Assembly (NCBI RefSeq): GCF_002287065.1 | Contig: NZ_NSJZ01000012.1 | Span: forward strand, 1-64,000 | Source of the DNA: Paracoccus salipaludis | GTDB taxonomy: Bacteria > Pseudomonadota > Alphaproteobacteria > Rhodobacterales > Rhodobacteraceae | Direction of reading: 5' to 3' | Length of the DNA: 64,000 nt | Shown: piece by piece, positions 45,487 to 53,848 of the stretch | Position numbering within the stretch: the stretch's first letter is position 1 | Layout of the letters: the number at the start of each line of letters is the position of its first letter | Notes under the pieces: generated by a model | Told to the model about the DNA's origin: nothing | Database searches by the model: none | The model's input: only the letters and a program-made list of their open reading frames with translations | Position numbers and translations under genes: made by a program

Positions 45487-46986
45487 TCAGTCCATGGCCT
45501 TGAAGTTGAAGGCCGCACCTTCCTTGATGCCCGAGGGCCAGCGCGCGGTCACCGTCTTGGTCCGGGTGTAGAAGCGGAAGGCGTCCGGCCCGTGCTGGTT
45601 CAGGTCGCCGAAGCCCGACTTCTTCCAGCCGCCGAAGGTGAAATAGGCCAGCGGCACCGGGATCGGCACGTTGATGCCCACCATGCCGATGTTGCAGCGG
45701 CTGGCGAAGTCGCGGGCGGCATCGCCGTCGCGGGTGAAGATCGCGGTGCCGTTGCCGTATTCGTGGTCCATCGCCAGCTTCAGGGCTTCCTCGTAGGACG
45801 CGGCGCGGACGGTGGAGAGGACCGGCCCGAAGATCTCGGTCCTGTAGATGTCCATGTCGGGCGTCACGCGGTCGAACAGGTGCGGGCCGACGAAGAAGCC
45901 GTTCTCGTAGCCCTGAAGGCTGAAGTCCCGGCCGTCCACGACCAGTTCCGCGCCCTGTTCCACGCCGCGTTCCACCAGCCGCAGGATGTTCTCCTTGGCG
46001 GCCTTCGTCACCACGGGGCCATAGTCGATGTCGTTTCCGGCGGTCCAGGGACCGACCTTCAGCTTCTCGATGCGGGGCACCAGCTTCTCGATCAGGCGGT
46101 CGGCGGTTTCCTCGCCCACCGGCACCGCGACCGAGATCGCCATGCAGCGCTCGCCCGCGGCCCCGTAGCCCGCGCCGACCAGCGCGTCCGCCGCCTGGTC
46201 CAGGTCGGCATCGGGCATGATGATCATGTGGTTCTTGGCGCCGCCGAAGCACTGGGCGCGCTTGCCGGTCTGGGCCGCGCGCTCATAGATGTACTGCGCG
46301 ATCGGGGTCGAGCCGACGAAGCCCACCGCCTGGATGATCTCGCTGTCGAGGATCGCGTCCACCGCTTCCTTGTCGCCGTGGACGACCTGCAGCACGCCGT
46401 CCGGCAGGCCCGCTTCCTTGAACAGCGCCGCGATCATGTTCGGCACGGACGGGTCGCGCTCGGACGGCTTCAGGATCACCGCGTTGCCGGATGCCAGCGC
46501 CGGGCCCAGCTTCCACAGCGGGATCATGGCCGGGAAGTTGAAGGGCGTGATCGCGGCCACGACGCCCAGCGGCTGGCGCATGGAATACATGTCGATGCCG
46601 GGTCCGGCGCCGTCGATGAACTCGCCCTTCAGCAGGTGCGGCGCGCCGATCGAGAACTCGATGACCTCGAGGCCCCGCTGGATGTCGCCCTTGGCGTCGG
46701 GGAAGGTCTTGCCGTGCTCGGACGACAGCATCTCGGCCATCTTGTCCATGTCGCGGTTCAGCAGCCGCACCATCTCCATCATCACGCGGGCGCGGCGCTG
46801 GGGGTTGGTGGCGCCCCATTTCACCTGCGCCTCGGCCGCGCGCTCGATGGCGGCGTCCATCTCGGACTTCGTGGCCAGATCGACCTTGGCCTGGACCTCG
46901 CCGGTCGCGGGGTTGAAGACATCGGCGGTGCGGCCGGACGTGCCGGGCGCTTCCTTGCCGTCGATCCAGTGGTGAATGGCGCGCAT
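45487..46986 (-). CDS. mmsA: CoA-acylating methylmalonate-semialdehyde dehydrogenase
   Basis: A 499-residue aldehyde dehydrogenase converting methylmalonate semialdehyde to propionyl-CoA with NAD and CoA. Landmarks: ITPFNFPAMIPLW, GFVGSTPIAQYIYE, CFGGAKNHMIIMPDAD (CoA-type) and the nucleophile Cys281 in GERCMAIS. ATG 46986 has GGGGAGAG upstream. It is the last enzyme of valine degradation, convergent with the NCS1 gene and divergent from a LysR gene. The reading frame stays open upstream far beyond the start; this is a high-GC artefact. Confidence 0.95.
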   Translation of the reverse strand: MRAIHHWIDGKEAPGTSGRTADVFNPATGEVQAKVDLATKSEMDAAIERAAEAQVKWGATNPQRRARVMMEMVRLLNRDMDKMAEMLSSEHGKTFPDAKGDIQRGLEVIEFSIGAPHLLKGEFIDGAGPGIDMYSMRQPLGVVAAITPFNFPAMIPLWKLGPALASGNAVILKPSERDPSVPNMIAALFKEAGLPDGVLQVVHGDKEAVDAILDSEIIQAVGFVGSTPIAQYIYERAAQTGKRAQCFGGAKNHMIIMPDADLDQAADALVGAGYGAAGERCMAISVAVPVGEETADRLIEKLVPRIEKLKVGPWTAGNDIDYGPVVTKAAKENILRLVERGVEQGAELVVDGRDFSLQGYENGFFVGPHLFDRVTPDMDIYRTEIFGPVLSTVRAASYEEALKLAMDHEYGNGTAIFTRDGDAARDFASRCNIGMVGINVPIPVPLAYFTFGGWKKSGFGDLNQHGPDAFRFYTRTKTVTARWPSGIKEGAAFNFKAMD

Positions 46987-47023
46987 GATAGGCTCTCCCC
47001 TGATTTCGGGCGGAAACCTACCC

Positions 47024-47031
47024 TTGCGCAA
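47024..47031. promoter_or_regulatory. TTGCGCAA palindrome in the mmsA-lysR divergent region
   Basis: An 8-bp perfect palindrome in the 96-nt region between mmsA and the divergent LysR gene. Such a site is where a LysR regulator would act, but a clear T-N11-A box is not seen, so assignment is tentative. Confidence 0.35.
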
Positions 47032-47082
47032 ACGCAGGCGTAAAGCGACGATGCGGCCAAACCGTTTTGCAGGAATGCAGGC

Positions 47083-47979
47083 ATGGACTGGGACGACCTG
47101 CGCATCTTCCTGGCCGTCGCGCGCGAGGAATCGCTGTCGCGCGCGGGCCGCAGGCTGGGGATGGACGCCTCGACCGTGGGGCGGCGCGTGGCGCGGCTGG
47201 AAACCGCGCTGGGCCGGGTGCTGTTCGCCAAGACGCCGCAGGGCTATGCGGTGACGCCCGAGGGCGCGGCGCTGGTCCCCCATGCCGAGGCCGCCGAGGT
47301 GGCGGCGCAGGCGGCGGCCGAGGCCCTCACCCAAGGGGGGCTGACGGGGCAGTTGCGCATCGGCGCGCCCGACGGCTGCGCCAACTACCTGATGCCGCAG
47401 CTTGCCGCCCGGCTGATGGACGAGCATCCGGGGCTGGAGATCCAGATCGTCGCCCTGCCGCGCGTCTTCAACCTTTCCCGGCGCGAGGCGGACATGGCCA
47501 TCGCCGTCAGCCGCCCCCAGACGGGCCGGGCGGCGATCCAGAAGATCGCGGACTACCAGCTGCACCTTGCGGGCCATGCCGACTATCTGGACCGCCACCC
47601 GCCGATCCGGGGCCGCGCCGACCTGAAGGGGCACCGGATGATCGGCTATATCCCCGAGATGATCTTCGACCGCGAGCTCGACTACCTGTCTGAAACGGGG
47701 GCGGACCATGCGGCGCTGTCCTCGAATTCGGTCAGCGTGCAGATGCAGGCGATCCGGGCCGGGGCGGGCCTGGGGATCGTCCACGACTTCGCCATTCCCT
47801 TCGCGCCGGGCGTCCGGCGCGTGCTGGCCGACCAGGTCGCGCTGACCCGGTCCTTCTGGCTGCTGCGCCCGGCCGACGACCGGCGCTCGGCCCGGCTGAA
47901 CCGGCTGGCCGAGGCGGTGGCGCTGGGCCTGCGCCGCGAGGTGGCGCGGCTCGAGGCGCTGGTCGATGCGCAGGGTTGA
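47083..47979 (+). CDS. LysR-family transcriptional regulator
   Basis: A 298-residue regulator with the N-terminal winged helix (DLRIFLAVAREESLSRAGRRLGMDASTVGRRVARLE) and a C-terminal periplasmic-binding-like effector domain. Its divergent position to mmsA, with 96 nt between the starts, is the classic layout for control of the adjacent gene, so valine-pathway regulation is likely. Effector candidates are branched-chain intermediates; none is proven. The recognition helix carries MDASTVGRR instead of the more common QPAVS type, a subclass feature. Confidence 0.9.
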   Translation: MDWDDLRIFLAVAREESLSRAGRRLGMDASTVGRRVARLETALGRVLFAKTPQGYAVTPEGAALVPHAEAAEVAAQAAAEALTQGGLTGQLRIGAPDGCANYLMPQLAARLMDEHPGLEIQIVALPRVFNLSRREADMAIAVSRPQTGRAAIQKIADYQLHLAGHADYLDRHPPIRGRADLKGHRMIGYIPEMIFDRELDYLSETGADHAALSSNSVSVQMQAIRAGAGLGIVHDFAIPFAPGVRRVLADQVALTRSFWLLRPADDRRSARLNRLAEAVALGLRREVARLEALVDAQG

Positions 47980-48034
47980 CGAAACGATCCGTCGCGGCAA
48001 CGCTGGATTGAACCCAATGCGAAGGTGCCCCGCC

Positions 48035-48475
48035 ATGATCGTGAAGCAGATCCTCGCCATGAAGTCCGGCCCGGACGAGATCGTGACGATCCGGCCCGAC
48101 ACCACGGTCGCCGAGGCGGCGCGCCTGCTGTCGGAACGCCGCATCGGGGCGGTGGTCGTGTCCTCGGACGGACGCCGCGCCGAGGGGATCCTGTCGGAAC
48201 GCGACATCGTGCGCGAGCTGGGCCGGTCCGGGGCCGAGGTGCTCGACCGCAAGGCCAGCGACATGATGACCAGCAAGGTCAGCACCTGCGTCTGCGCCGA
48301 CGACGCGCTCGAGGTGCTGGAGCGGATGACCCAGGGGCGCTTCCGCCACCTGCCGGTGGTGAACGACAAGGGCGAGATGCTGGGGGTCGTGTCCATCGGG
48401 GACGTGGTGTTCGGGCGGCTCAAGGAACTGAGCGCCGAAAAGGAGGCGCTGACCGGCATGATCATGGGCAACTGA
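48035..48475 (+). CDS. Tandem CBS-domain protein
   Basis: A 146-residue protein made of two CBS repeats (about 10-65 and 75-135: VTIRPDTTVAEAARLLSERRIGAVVV and VCADDALEVLERMTQGRFRHLPVV). Such stand-alone CBS pairs bind adenine nucleotides and act as energy sensors. ATG 48035 is chosen because MIVKQIL opens the family; an earlier in-frame codon at 47966 is unlikely. It lies alone between the LysR gene and coaD. Confidence 0.88.
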   Translation: MIVKQILAMKSGPDEIVTIRPDTTVAEAARLLSERRIGAVVVSSDGRRAEGILSERDIVRELGRSGAEVLDRKASDMMTSKVSTCVCADDALEVLERMTQGRFRHLPVVNDKGEMLGVVSIGDVVFGRLKELSAEKEALTGMIMGN

Positions 48476-48557
48476 GCCCGTGCGATTGCATCGCGGCGCT
48501 TGCATGGCCTCGGGTTTTCGGCTTCCGTCATGACGGAACCGTGAACGGAGCAGACCC

Positions 48558-49076
48558 ATGCGGATCGGCCTTTACCCTGGCACCTTCGACCCGATCACGC
48601 TGGGCCACGTGGACATCATCCAGCGCGCCGCGACCCTCGTGGACCGGCTTGTGATCGGCGTCGCTATCAACCGCGACAAGGGCCCGCTGTTCTCGCTGGA
48701 GGAACGCGTGGCCATGGTTCACGCGGAATGCGACGCCATCGGCCAGGGCCGCGGGGTCGAGATCGTGGTCCATCCATTCGAGAACCTGCTGATCGACTGC
48801 GCCCGCGACGTGGGCGCCAGCGTCATCGTGCGCGGCCTGCGGGCGGTGGCCGACTTCGAGTATGAATTCCAGATGGTCGGCATGAACCGCGCGCTGGACG
48901 CCAGCGTGGAAACCGTCTTCCTGATGGCCGACGCGCGCCGGCAGGCCATCGCCTCGAAGCTGGTCAAGGAGATCGCGCGGCTGGGCGGCGACGTGTCCAA
49001 GTTCGTGACCCCCGCCGTGAACCAGGCGCTGCGCGCCCGCTATGCCGCAGCTCCCGGCGAAAGGAGGGCGGGATGA
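48558..49076 (+). CDS. coaD: Phosphopantetheine adenylyltransferase
   Basis: A 172-residue nucleotidyltransferase making dephospho-CoA, the penultimate step of CoA synthesis. The GTFDPITLGH motif (8-17) is exact, followed by RGLRAVADFEYEFQMVGMNR. The C-terminal IASKLVKEIARLGGDVSKFV corresponds to the ISSSxVKE region; here Ala-Ser-Lys replaces the usual triple serine. Its stop overlaps the DUF2189 start by four nt. Confidence 0.96.
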   Translation: MRIGLYPGTFDPITLGHVDIIQRAATLVDRLVIGVAINRDKGPLFSLEERVAMVHAECDAIGQGRGVEIVVHPFENLLIDCARDVGASVIVRGLRAVADFEYEFQMVGMNRALDASVETVFLMADARRQAIASKLVKEIARLGGDVSKFVTPAVNQALRARYAAAPGERRAG

Positions 49077-50029
49077 GCGATCCAGGCGTCCCGAGGCCCC
49101 GGCCGATCCCCGACCCCACCCGGCCGCCCATGCCCGACCCGGCGCCCGACCCCGGGCCGCAGCCCGCCGCGCGGCGGTCGCAGAACTTCACGCGGCTGAC
49201 CGCGCATGACGAGCGGGGGACGCCCTACCGTCCCGGCTCGGTGCGGGACGACATCACGCCCGACACCATTCCCGAACCCGCGCTGATCGGCTTCGACGCG
49301 ATCGCCGATTCGCTGCGCGCGGGCTGGTCGGATTTCCAGCGCGCGCCCGGCTTCGGGCTGTTCTTCGCCGCATTCTACGTGCTGGGCGGGCTGGTGCTGA
49401 CCGCCGTCGCCACGGCCTCGGGGCAGGAATGGTGGCTGATGCCCTTTGTCGTGGGCTTTCCGCTGATCGCCCCCTTCGCCGCCGTGGGGCTTTACGAGGT
49501 CAGCCGCCGGATCGAGTCCGGCCTGCCCCTGGACTGGCCGGGCGTGCTGGGCGTGGTCTTCGCGCAAAAGGACCGGCAGGTGCCCACGATGGCCATGGCC
49601 ATCCTGCTGATGTTCATGTTCTGGGTCTTCGTCGCCCACACCATCTTCGCGGTCTTCATGGGCATCCAGTCGCTGACCAACGTCACCACCTCGCCCGAGA
49701 TCCTGCTGACGGGCCGCGGCCTGACGATGCTGGCGCTGGGCACGGTGATCGGCGCGGGCTTTGCCGCCGCCCTGTTCGGCATGACCGTGGGAGGCCTGCC
49801 CCTGATCCTCGACCGCGAGGTGGACCTGGCCAGCGCCATCATCGCCAGCTTCGACGCGGTGACCGCAAACCCGCTGGTGATGCTGGCCTGGGCGCTGGTG
49901 ATCGCGCTGATCCTGTTCGCCGGGATCGCGCCGCTGTTTTTGGGGCTGTTCATCGCCCTGCCGGTCCTCGGACACGCAAGCTGGCACATGTACCGCCACC
50001 TGCTGCCGCCCGAGGACGACGAGGGCTGA
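49073..50029 (+). CDS. DUF2189 membrane protein
   Basis: A 318-residue membrane protein. Residues 1-45 are Pro/Asp/Arg-rich and probably cytosolic; about six hydrophobic segments follow between 95 and 305. DUF2189 is common in alphaproteobacteria next to coaD or cytochrome oxidase genes; no molecular function is known. ATG 49073 overlaps the coaD stop. The run APLFLGLFIALPVLGHASWHMYRHL near the C-terminus is family-typical. Confidence 0.85.
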   Translation: MSDPGVPRPRPIPDPTRPPMPDPAPDPGPQPAARRSQNFTRLTAHDERGTPYRPGSVRDDITPDTIPEPALIGFDAIADSLRAGWSDFQRAPGFGLFFAAFYVLGGLVLTAVATASGQEWWLMPFVVGFPLIAPFAAVGLYEVSRRIESGLPLDWPGVLGVVFAQKDRQVPTMAMAILLMFMFWVFVAHTIFAVFMGIQSLTNVTTSPEILLTGRGLTMLALGTVIGAGFAAALFGMTVGGLPLILDREVDLASAIIASFDAVTANPLVMLAWALVIALILFAGIAPLFLGLFIALPVLGHASWHMYRHLLPPEDDEG

Positions 50030-50037
50030 AACGAAAG

Positions 50038-50058
50038 CGGGCGCCGCAGGGGCGCCCG
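50038..50058. terminator. Hairpin between convergent DUF2189 and bactofilin genes
   Basis: 8-bp stem CGGGCGCC (50038-50045) / GGCGCCCG (50051-50058) with loop GCAGG, located between two convergent stops. No T run follows on either strand, so its efficiency is uncertain. Confidence 0.5.
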
Positions 50059-50080
50059 TCCGTGACCGCTTCCCGAAGGA

Positions 50081-50578
50081 TCAGTCGTCCAGATCGACCG
50101 GCTGAGGTGGGGCCAGCTTCGGCGTGACGCCGTTGCCCAGCGGGTCTTCCTGACGCTGGACCGAGCCCTCGAAATGCGCGCCCGATTCAATGGCGATGGT
50201 CTTGTGGACGATGTCGCCTTCCACCCGCGCGGTGGCCGACAGGCGCACCTTGAGGCCCCGGACGCGGCCCACGACGCGGCCGTTCACGATGATCTCGTCG
50301 GCCACGATCTCGCCGCGGATGGTGGCGCTTTCGCCGACCGTCAGCTGGTGGGCGCGGATGTCGCCTTCCACCACGCCCTCGATCTGGGCGTCGCCCTGGG
50401 TGGTGATGTTGCCCTTGACCGTCAGGTCGCTGGACAGCACCGACGGACCCGAACGGGGACGCATCGCCTGCGGGGCTGCGGGAAAGTCGGGCTTGGTATC
50501 CATCACGGGCCGGTTCACTTCGGAGTCCTGGGGGTAGGCGCGGGGGCCGGGTTCGGTGACGCGGGTCTTAGAAAACAT
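50081..50578 (-). CDS. Bactofilin-family polymerising protein
   Basis: A 165-residue bactofilin (DUF583). A flexible Pro-rich N-terminus (about 1-45) precedes a right-handed beta-helix of repeated GNITTQGDAQIEGVVEGDIRA-like turns (about 50-140) and a short tail. Bactofilins form nucleotide-free filaments that place cell wall enzymes. ATG 50578 overlaps the upstream M23 peptidase gene by 11 nt, so the two are translated together. This fits the known pairing of bactofilin with M23 peptidase in shape control. Confidence 0.92.
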   Translation of the reverse strand: MFSKTRVTEPGPRAYPQDSEVNRPVMDTKPDFPAAPQAMRPRSGPSVLSSDLTVKGNITTQGDAQIEGVVEGDIRAHQLTVGESATIRGEIVADEIIVNGRVVGRVRGLKVRLSATARVEGDIVHKTIAIESGAHFEGSVQRQEDPLGNGVTPKLAPPQPVDLDD

Positions 50579-51803
50579 TCTGTGCGGCCTTGATGAAGCT
50601 CATGGGGTTCACGGCCTTCCCGTCCACACGCACCTCATAGTGCAGATGCGGCCCGGTCGAGCGGCCAGTGTTGCCCATATCACCGATCAGGCTGTTGCGC
50701 GAGACTTTCTGCCCCACTTTCACCCGGATCTTGGACAGGTGGCCATAGCGCGTCTCGGTTCCCAGCTCGTGCTGGATCTTGATCAGGTTGCCATAACCGC
50801 GCTGCCAGCCCGCATAGGTCACGACGCCGTCGCCGGTGGCGAAGATCGGCGTCCCGACGGGCCCGGCCATGTCGATGCCCTGGTGCGCGCGGCCCCAGCG
50901 CTGGCCATAGCCCGAGGTGAAGCGGAAGGCCGACTTGACCGGCATCGCCAGCGGCAGCTTGCTGATGGCGATCTTGTAGTCCTTGACCTTGCCCAGGGAC
51001 ACCATGACCTCGCTGGCGCGGGCCTCGGATTCGGTGATCGCCGCGTTGCCGCGCGACGAATAGCCCATGGGGGTCAGCGGACCGCCGGTGCCTTCATAGC
51101 CCTCGCGGACGGTGGCCAGCAGTTCCTCGCTGTCCACGCCGACCTGCTTGAACATCTCGTCCAGCGGCTTGACCGAGGCCTCGACGGCTTCCTCCAGCTG
51201 GGCGAAGATTTCCTCGTTGCGGGCGATCATGGCGTCGCGCTCGGCCGCCATCGCCTCGGCCGTGCGGACGGCCTGGTCGGCGCGCAGGGTGGCGGCGGTG
51301 CGCTCGGCGGCGGCGGATTTCAGTTCGCCGGACAGGACGTCCAGCGCCGCCGACATCTCCTCGGCGCGCGCGGCCCGGGGCAGGGCGCCCGACACCTGGG
51401 CCTGGGCCTCGGCAAGCTGCTGGCGCGTGTCCTGCGCCTCGGCCAGCGCGTCGTGCAGCGAGGCCTGGATCGCGCCGATCCCGCTTTCCAGTTCGCGCCG
51501 CTTTTCCTCGGAGGCCAGCAGTTGCGACTGCATGGCCGAGATCTGGTCCAGTGCGGCGGTGAAGCGCGTCTGCGCGGCGGTGGCCTCGGCCGCGCGGGCG
51601 TCGCGCTCGGCGACAAGCTGCGCAAGCCCGCCTTCCATGGCGGCGGCGCTGGTGCGCGGCCCGGTGGCGTCCAGCGCCAGGATCGAGGTGGCGACCGCCG
51701 CCCAGCCGAAGACCATCACCGTGCCGACCCGGCGCACCATCGGGCGCCGGGGCGCAGCCACAGGAGTATCGGTTGCGGAACGGAGAGAAGCCGATCGCGT
51801 CAT
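50568..51803 (-). CDS. M23-family peptidoglycan peptidase with N-terminal coiled coil
   Basis: A 411-residue protein. A short cytosolic part leads to one membrane helix (about 24-45, RRVGTVMVFGWAAVATSILAL), a long coiled coil (about 55-230, Ala/Glu/Arg-rich) and a C-terminal LytM domain. Zinc site residues His307, Asp311 and the HLH (386-388) are intact, so it should be catalytically active. ATG 51803 is chosen because 24 upstream residues look non-conserved. The 3' end overlaps the bactofilin gene by 11 nt. The likely role is localised wall cutting guided by bactofilin. Confidence 0.9.
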   Translation of the reverse strand: MTRSASLRSATDTPVAAPRRPMVRRVGTVMVFGWAAVATSILALDATGPRTSAAAMEGGLAQLVAERDARAAEATAAQTRFTAALDQISAMQSQLLASEEKRRELESGIGAIQASLHDALAEAQDTRQQLAEAQAQVSGALPRAARAEEMSAALDVLSGELKSAAAERTAATLRADQAVRTAEAMAAERDAMIARNEEIFAQLEEAVEASVKPLDEMFKQVGVDSEELLATVREGYEGTGGPLTPMGYSSRGNAAITESEARASEVMVSLGKVKDYKIAISKLPLAMPVKSAFRFTSGYGQRWGRAHQGIDMAGPVGTPIFATGDGVVTYAGWQRGYGNLIKIQHELGTETRYGHLSKIRVKVGQKVSRNSLIGDMGNTGRSTGPHLHYEVRVDGKAVNPMSFIKAAQNVF

Positions 51804-51995
51804 GGGGTTTATCCAGTCGTGAGAGGCCGAGGGCAGCGCCTCGAGGTTGCGGCTTGCTAGCGGAAACCGTGGCAAGGGCGCAACGCTGGCGGAAAACTTT
51901 GCAGTCCGGTCGGCGGAACCTCGCCCAACGGCGCGGGCGGGTGGGAACCTTTCCGCGCAACGGTCGCGGCTGCGACGATGGAGGGTCTTGCCGAC

Positions 51996-53393
51996 TCAGG
52001 CGATGGCGTAGGGCAGTGGGCCGGTGCGGTCGCCCGGGATCGTCACCTCGCGGTCGATCGGCGGGACCGAGCGCTGGTGGCACTCACGGCGCGGGCAGAT
52101 GCGGCAACTGACCCCGATCTGCTCGTAGCCGGCGGGATTCGCGACGTCGAGATCGTCGGCATAGGTCAGGTCGCGGGCGTGGGCGATCTCGCAGCCAAGG
52201 CAGATGGCAAAGCGGCGCACGGGCGCGCGGAAGGCCCCGCCGGGCTTGGCCACCTCGCGCGACAGGCACAGGTAGCGCACCCCGTCGGGCGTTTGGGCCA
52301 GCTGGCGCAGGAACTGGCCCGGAGTCTCGAAGGCGCGGTGGACGTTCCACAGGGGGCAGGCGCCGCCGAAGCGGGCGAATTGCAGCCGGGTGGCGGAATG
52401 GCGCTTGGTGATCGTGCCCGCCTGGTCCACGCGCACGAAGAAGAAGGGAATGCCGCGTTCCCCCGCCCGCTGCAGGGTGGACAGACGGTGCGCCACCTGT
52501 TCCAGCGAGGCGCCGAAGAGATGCGCGAGCCGTTCGAGGTCGTGGCGTTCCGTCCGCGCCGCCGAAAGGAAGCTGCGGTAAGGCAGCAGGGCCGCGCCGG
52601 CGAAATAGTTCGCCAGCCCCAGCCGGGCGATGTCGCGTGCGGCGGGGCTGCGGAAGCGCGCGAGGTCCAGCGTCGCGTCCAGAAGCTCGCCCCGCGTTTC
52701 CCGTGCAACCAGGTTCAGCAACTGGAAGACCTGCGTCGCCGGGTCCGCCGCCGCGTTCAGCGTGATCACCTCGCCGTCACGCCGGAAGACCGAGCCGGGC
52801 GGCAGCTCGGCGATGCGGACCGCGATGCCGCGCTCGGCCAGCGCCGCCACGGCCCGCTCCATCGGGGGCACGCGCCGCCCCTCGGGGCAGGCGAAGCGTT
52901 CGGCCGCGCGGTCCACGGCGTCGATGTAGTTGTCGCAGTAATGGAAGAAGTCGCGCACCTCCTCCCACGGCGAGGTGAGCGCGTTCTGCCCCGTGGCGCC
53001 GATGGCCTCGTCCAGCGCGGCCAGCCGGTCCTGGCCCTCGCGGTGGGCCCGGTAGAGGTCCAGGAAGGCCCGCACCAGACCCGGCGTGTTGGACGCCGCC
53101 AGCCGCATGTCGGCCAGCGTGGGCGCGTCGTCGAACAGCGGGTCGGCCAGCGCCTCGGCCAGGTCCACCACCATCCGGTCCGCGTCGCCCGCCGCCAGCG
53201 CGCCCACGTCCACCGAGAACTCGGACGCGAGCCGCAGCAGCACGCCCGCCGAAACGGGGCGGTGGTTGTTCTCCATCTGGCTGAGATAGGGCAGCGAGAC
53301 GCCCAGCCGGTCGGCGAAGACCCGCTGCGTCAGGCCGTGGCGGTTGCGCGTCTCGCGCAGCGAGGCCCCGGCATAGATCTTGTGGCTGGCCAT
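51996..53393 (-). CDS. ScfR-type XRE regulator of short-chain fatty acyl metabolism
   Basis: A 465-residue regulator. Residues 9-63 form an XRE helix-turn-helix (LRETRNRHGLTQRVFADRLGV), the middle is an ImmA/IrrE-like domain and the C-terminal DUF2083 part contains cysteine clusters (CLGCEIA and CRICPRRECHQR). This architecture is shared by PccR, MccR and RamB, which sense acyl-CoA and control propionyl-CoA, acetate or glyoxylate pathways. A palindrome of two TTTGCAAA boxes at 53412-53442 lies 18 nt before the start. Upstream and downstream genes are not fatty-acid genes, so the targets are elsewhere. Confidence 0.92.
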   Translation of the reverse strand: MASHKIYAGASLRETRNRHGLTQRVFADRLGVSLPYLSQMENNHRPVSAGVLLRLASEFSVDVGALAAGDADRMVVDLAEALADPLFDDAPTLADMRLAASNTPGLVRAFLDLYRAHREGQDRLAALDEAIGATGQNALTSPWEEVRDFFHYCDNYIDAVDRAAERFACPEGRRVPPMERAVAALAERGIAVRIAELPPGSVFRRDGEVITLNAAADPATQVFQLLNLVARETRGELLDATLDLARFRSPAARDIARLGLANYFAGAALLPYRSFLSAARTERHDLERLAHLFGASLEQVAHRLSTLQRAGERGIPFFFVRVDQAGTITKRHSATRLQFARFGGACPLWNVHRAFETPGQFLRQLAQTPDGVRYLCLSREVAKPGGAFRAPVRRFAICLGCEIAHARDLTYADDLDVANPAGYEQIGVSCRICPRRECHQRSVPPIDREVTIPGDRTGPLPYAIA

Positions 53394-53411
53394 GGGTTCC
53401 TCGTGCCGCGT

Positions 53412-53442
53412 CGTTTGCAAAACTATCAGAATTTTGCAAACG
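53412..53442. promoter_or_regulatory. Palindromic ScfR-type operator
   Basis: 11-bp arms CGTTTGCAAAA and TTTTGCAAACG around a 9-nt centre. Each arm carries TTTGCAAA (53414-53421 and 53433-53440), the half-site used by PccR/RamB-like regulators. It overlaps the expected promoter and sits right before the regulator's own ATG, indicating autoregulation. Confidence 0.8.
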
Positions 53443-53491
53443 AAAATGCAGGATGCCGTTCAGATCGGTCGTGCATCCGATGCACGGGCCT

Positions 53492-53848
53492 TCAGCCCCA
53501 GTCGTGGAACACGAACCAGGCGCCCGCGCAGATCAGCCCGAAACCGACGGCGTGCTGCCAGCCAAGCCGCTCGCCGAGATAGAGCCACGAGAATCCCGCG
53601 AAGACGGTCAGGCTGATGACCTCCTGGATGGTCTTCAGCTGGGCCGCGCTGAAATGCCCGTGGCCGATGCGGTTCGCGGGCACCTGCAGGACATATTCGA
53701 AGAAGGCGATGCCCCAGCTGACCAGGATCACCGTGACCAGCGGCGCCGTCTTGAACTTGAGATGCCCGTACCAGGCCAGCGTCATGAACAGGTTCGACGC
53801 GACCAGCAGGCCGATGGTGACGGCAGGGACCGGCAGGCTCAGCCCCAT
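53492..53848 (-). CDS. DUF486 (DMT-like) membrane protein
   Basis: A 118-residue protein with four predicted membrane helices, matching DUF486, a short relative of drug/metabolite transporters (LASNLFMTLAWYGHLKF, VILVSWGIAFFEYVLQVPANRIGH). The substrate is unknown; four-helix members probably act as dimers. It overlaps the dnaB 3' end by 10 nt, so the two are in one transcript, though no functional link is obvious. Confidence 0.87.
   Translation of the reverse strand: MGLSLPVPAVTIGLLVASNLFMTLAWYGHLKFKTAPLVTVILVSWGIAFFEYVLQVPANRIGHGHFSAAQLKTIQEVISLTVFAGFSWLYLGERLGWQHAVGFGLICAGAWFVFHDWG

Noticed and set aside
46987-48531. Extension of the mmsA frame upstream to 1014 residues
   Set aside because: The extra N-terminus is antisense to the LysR and CBS genes, and the mmsA ATG with a good ribosome site explains the family length.
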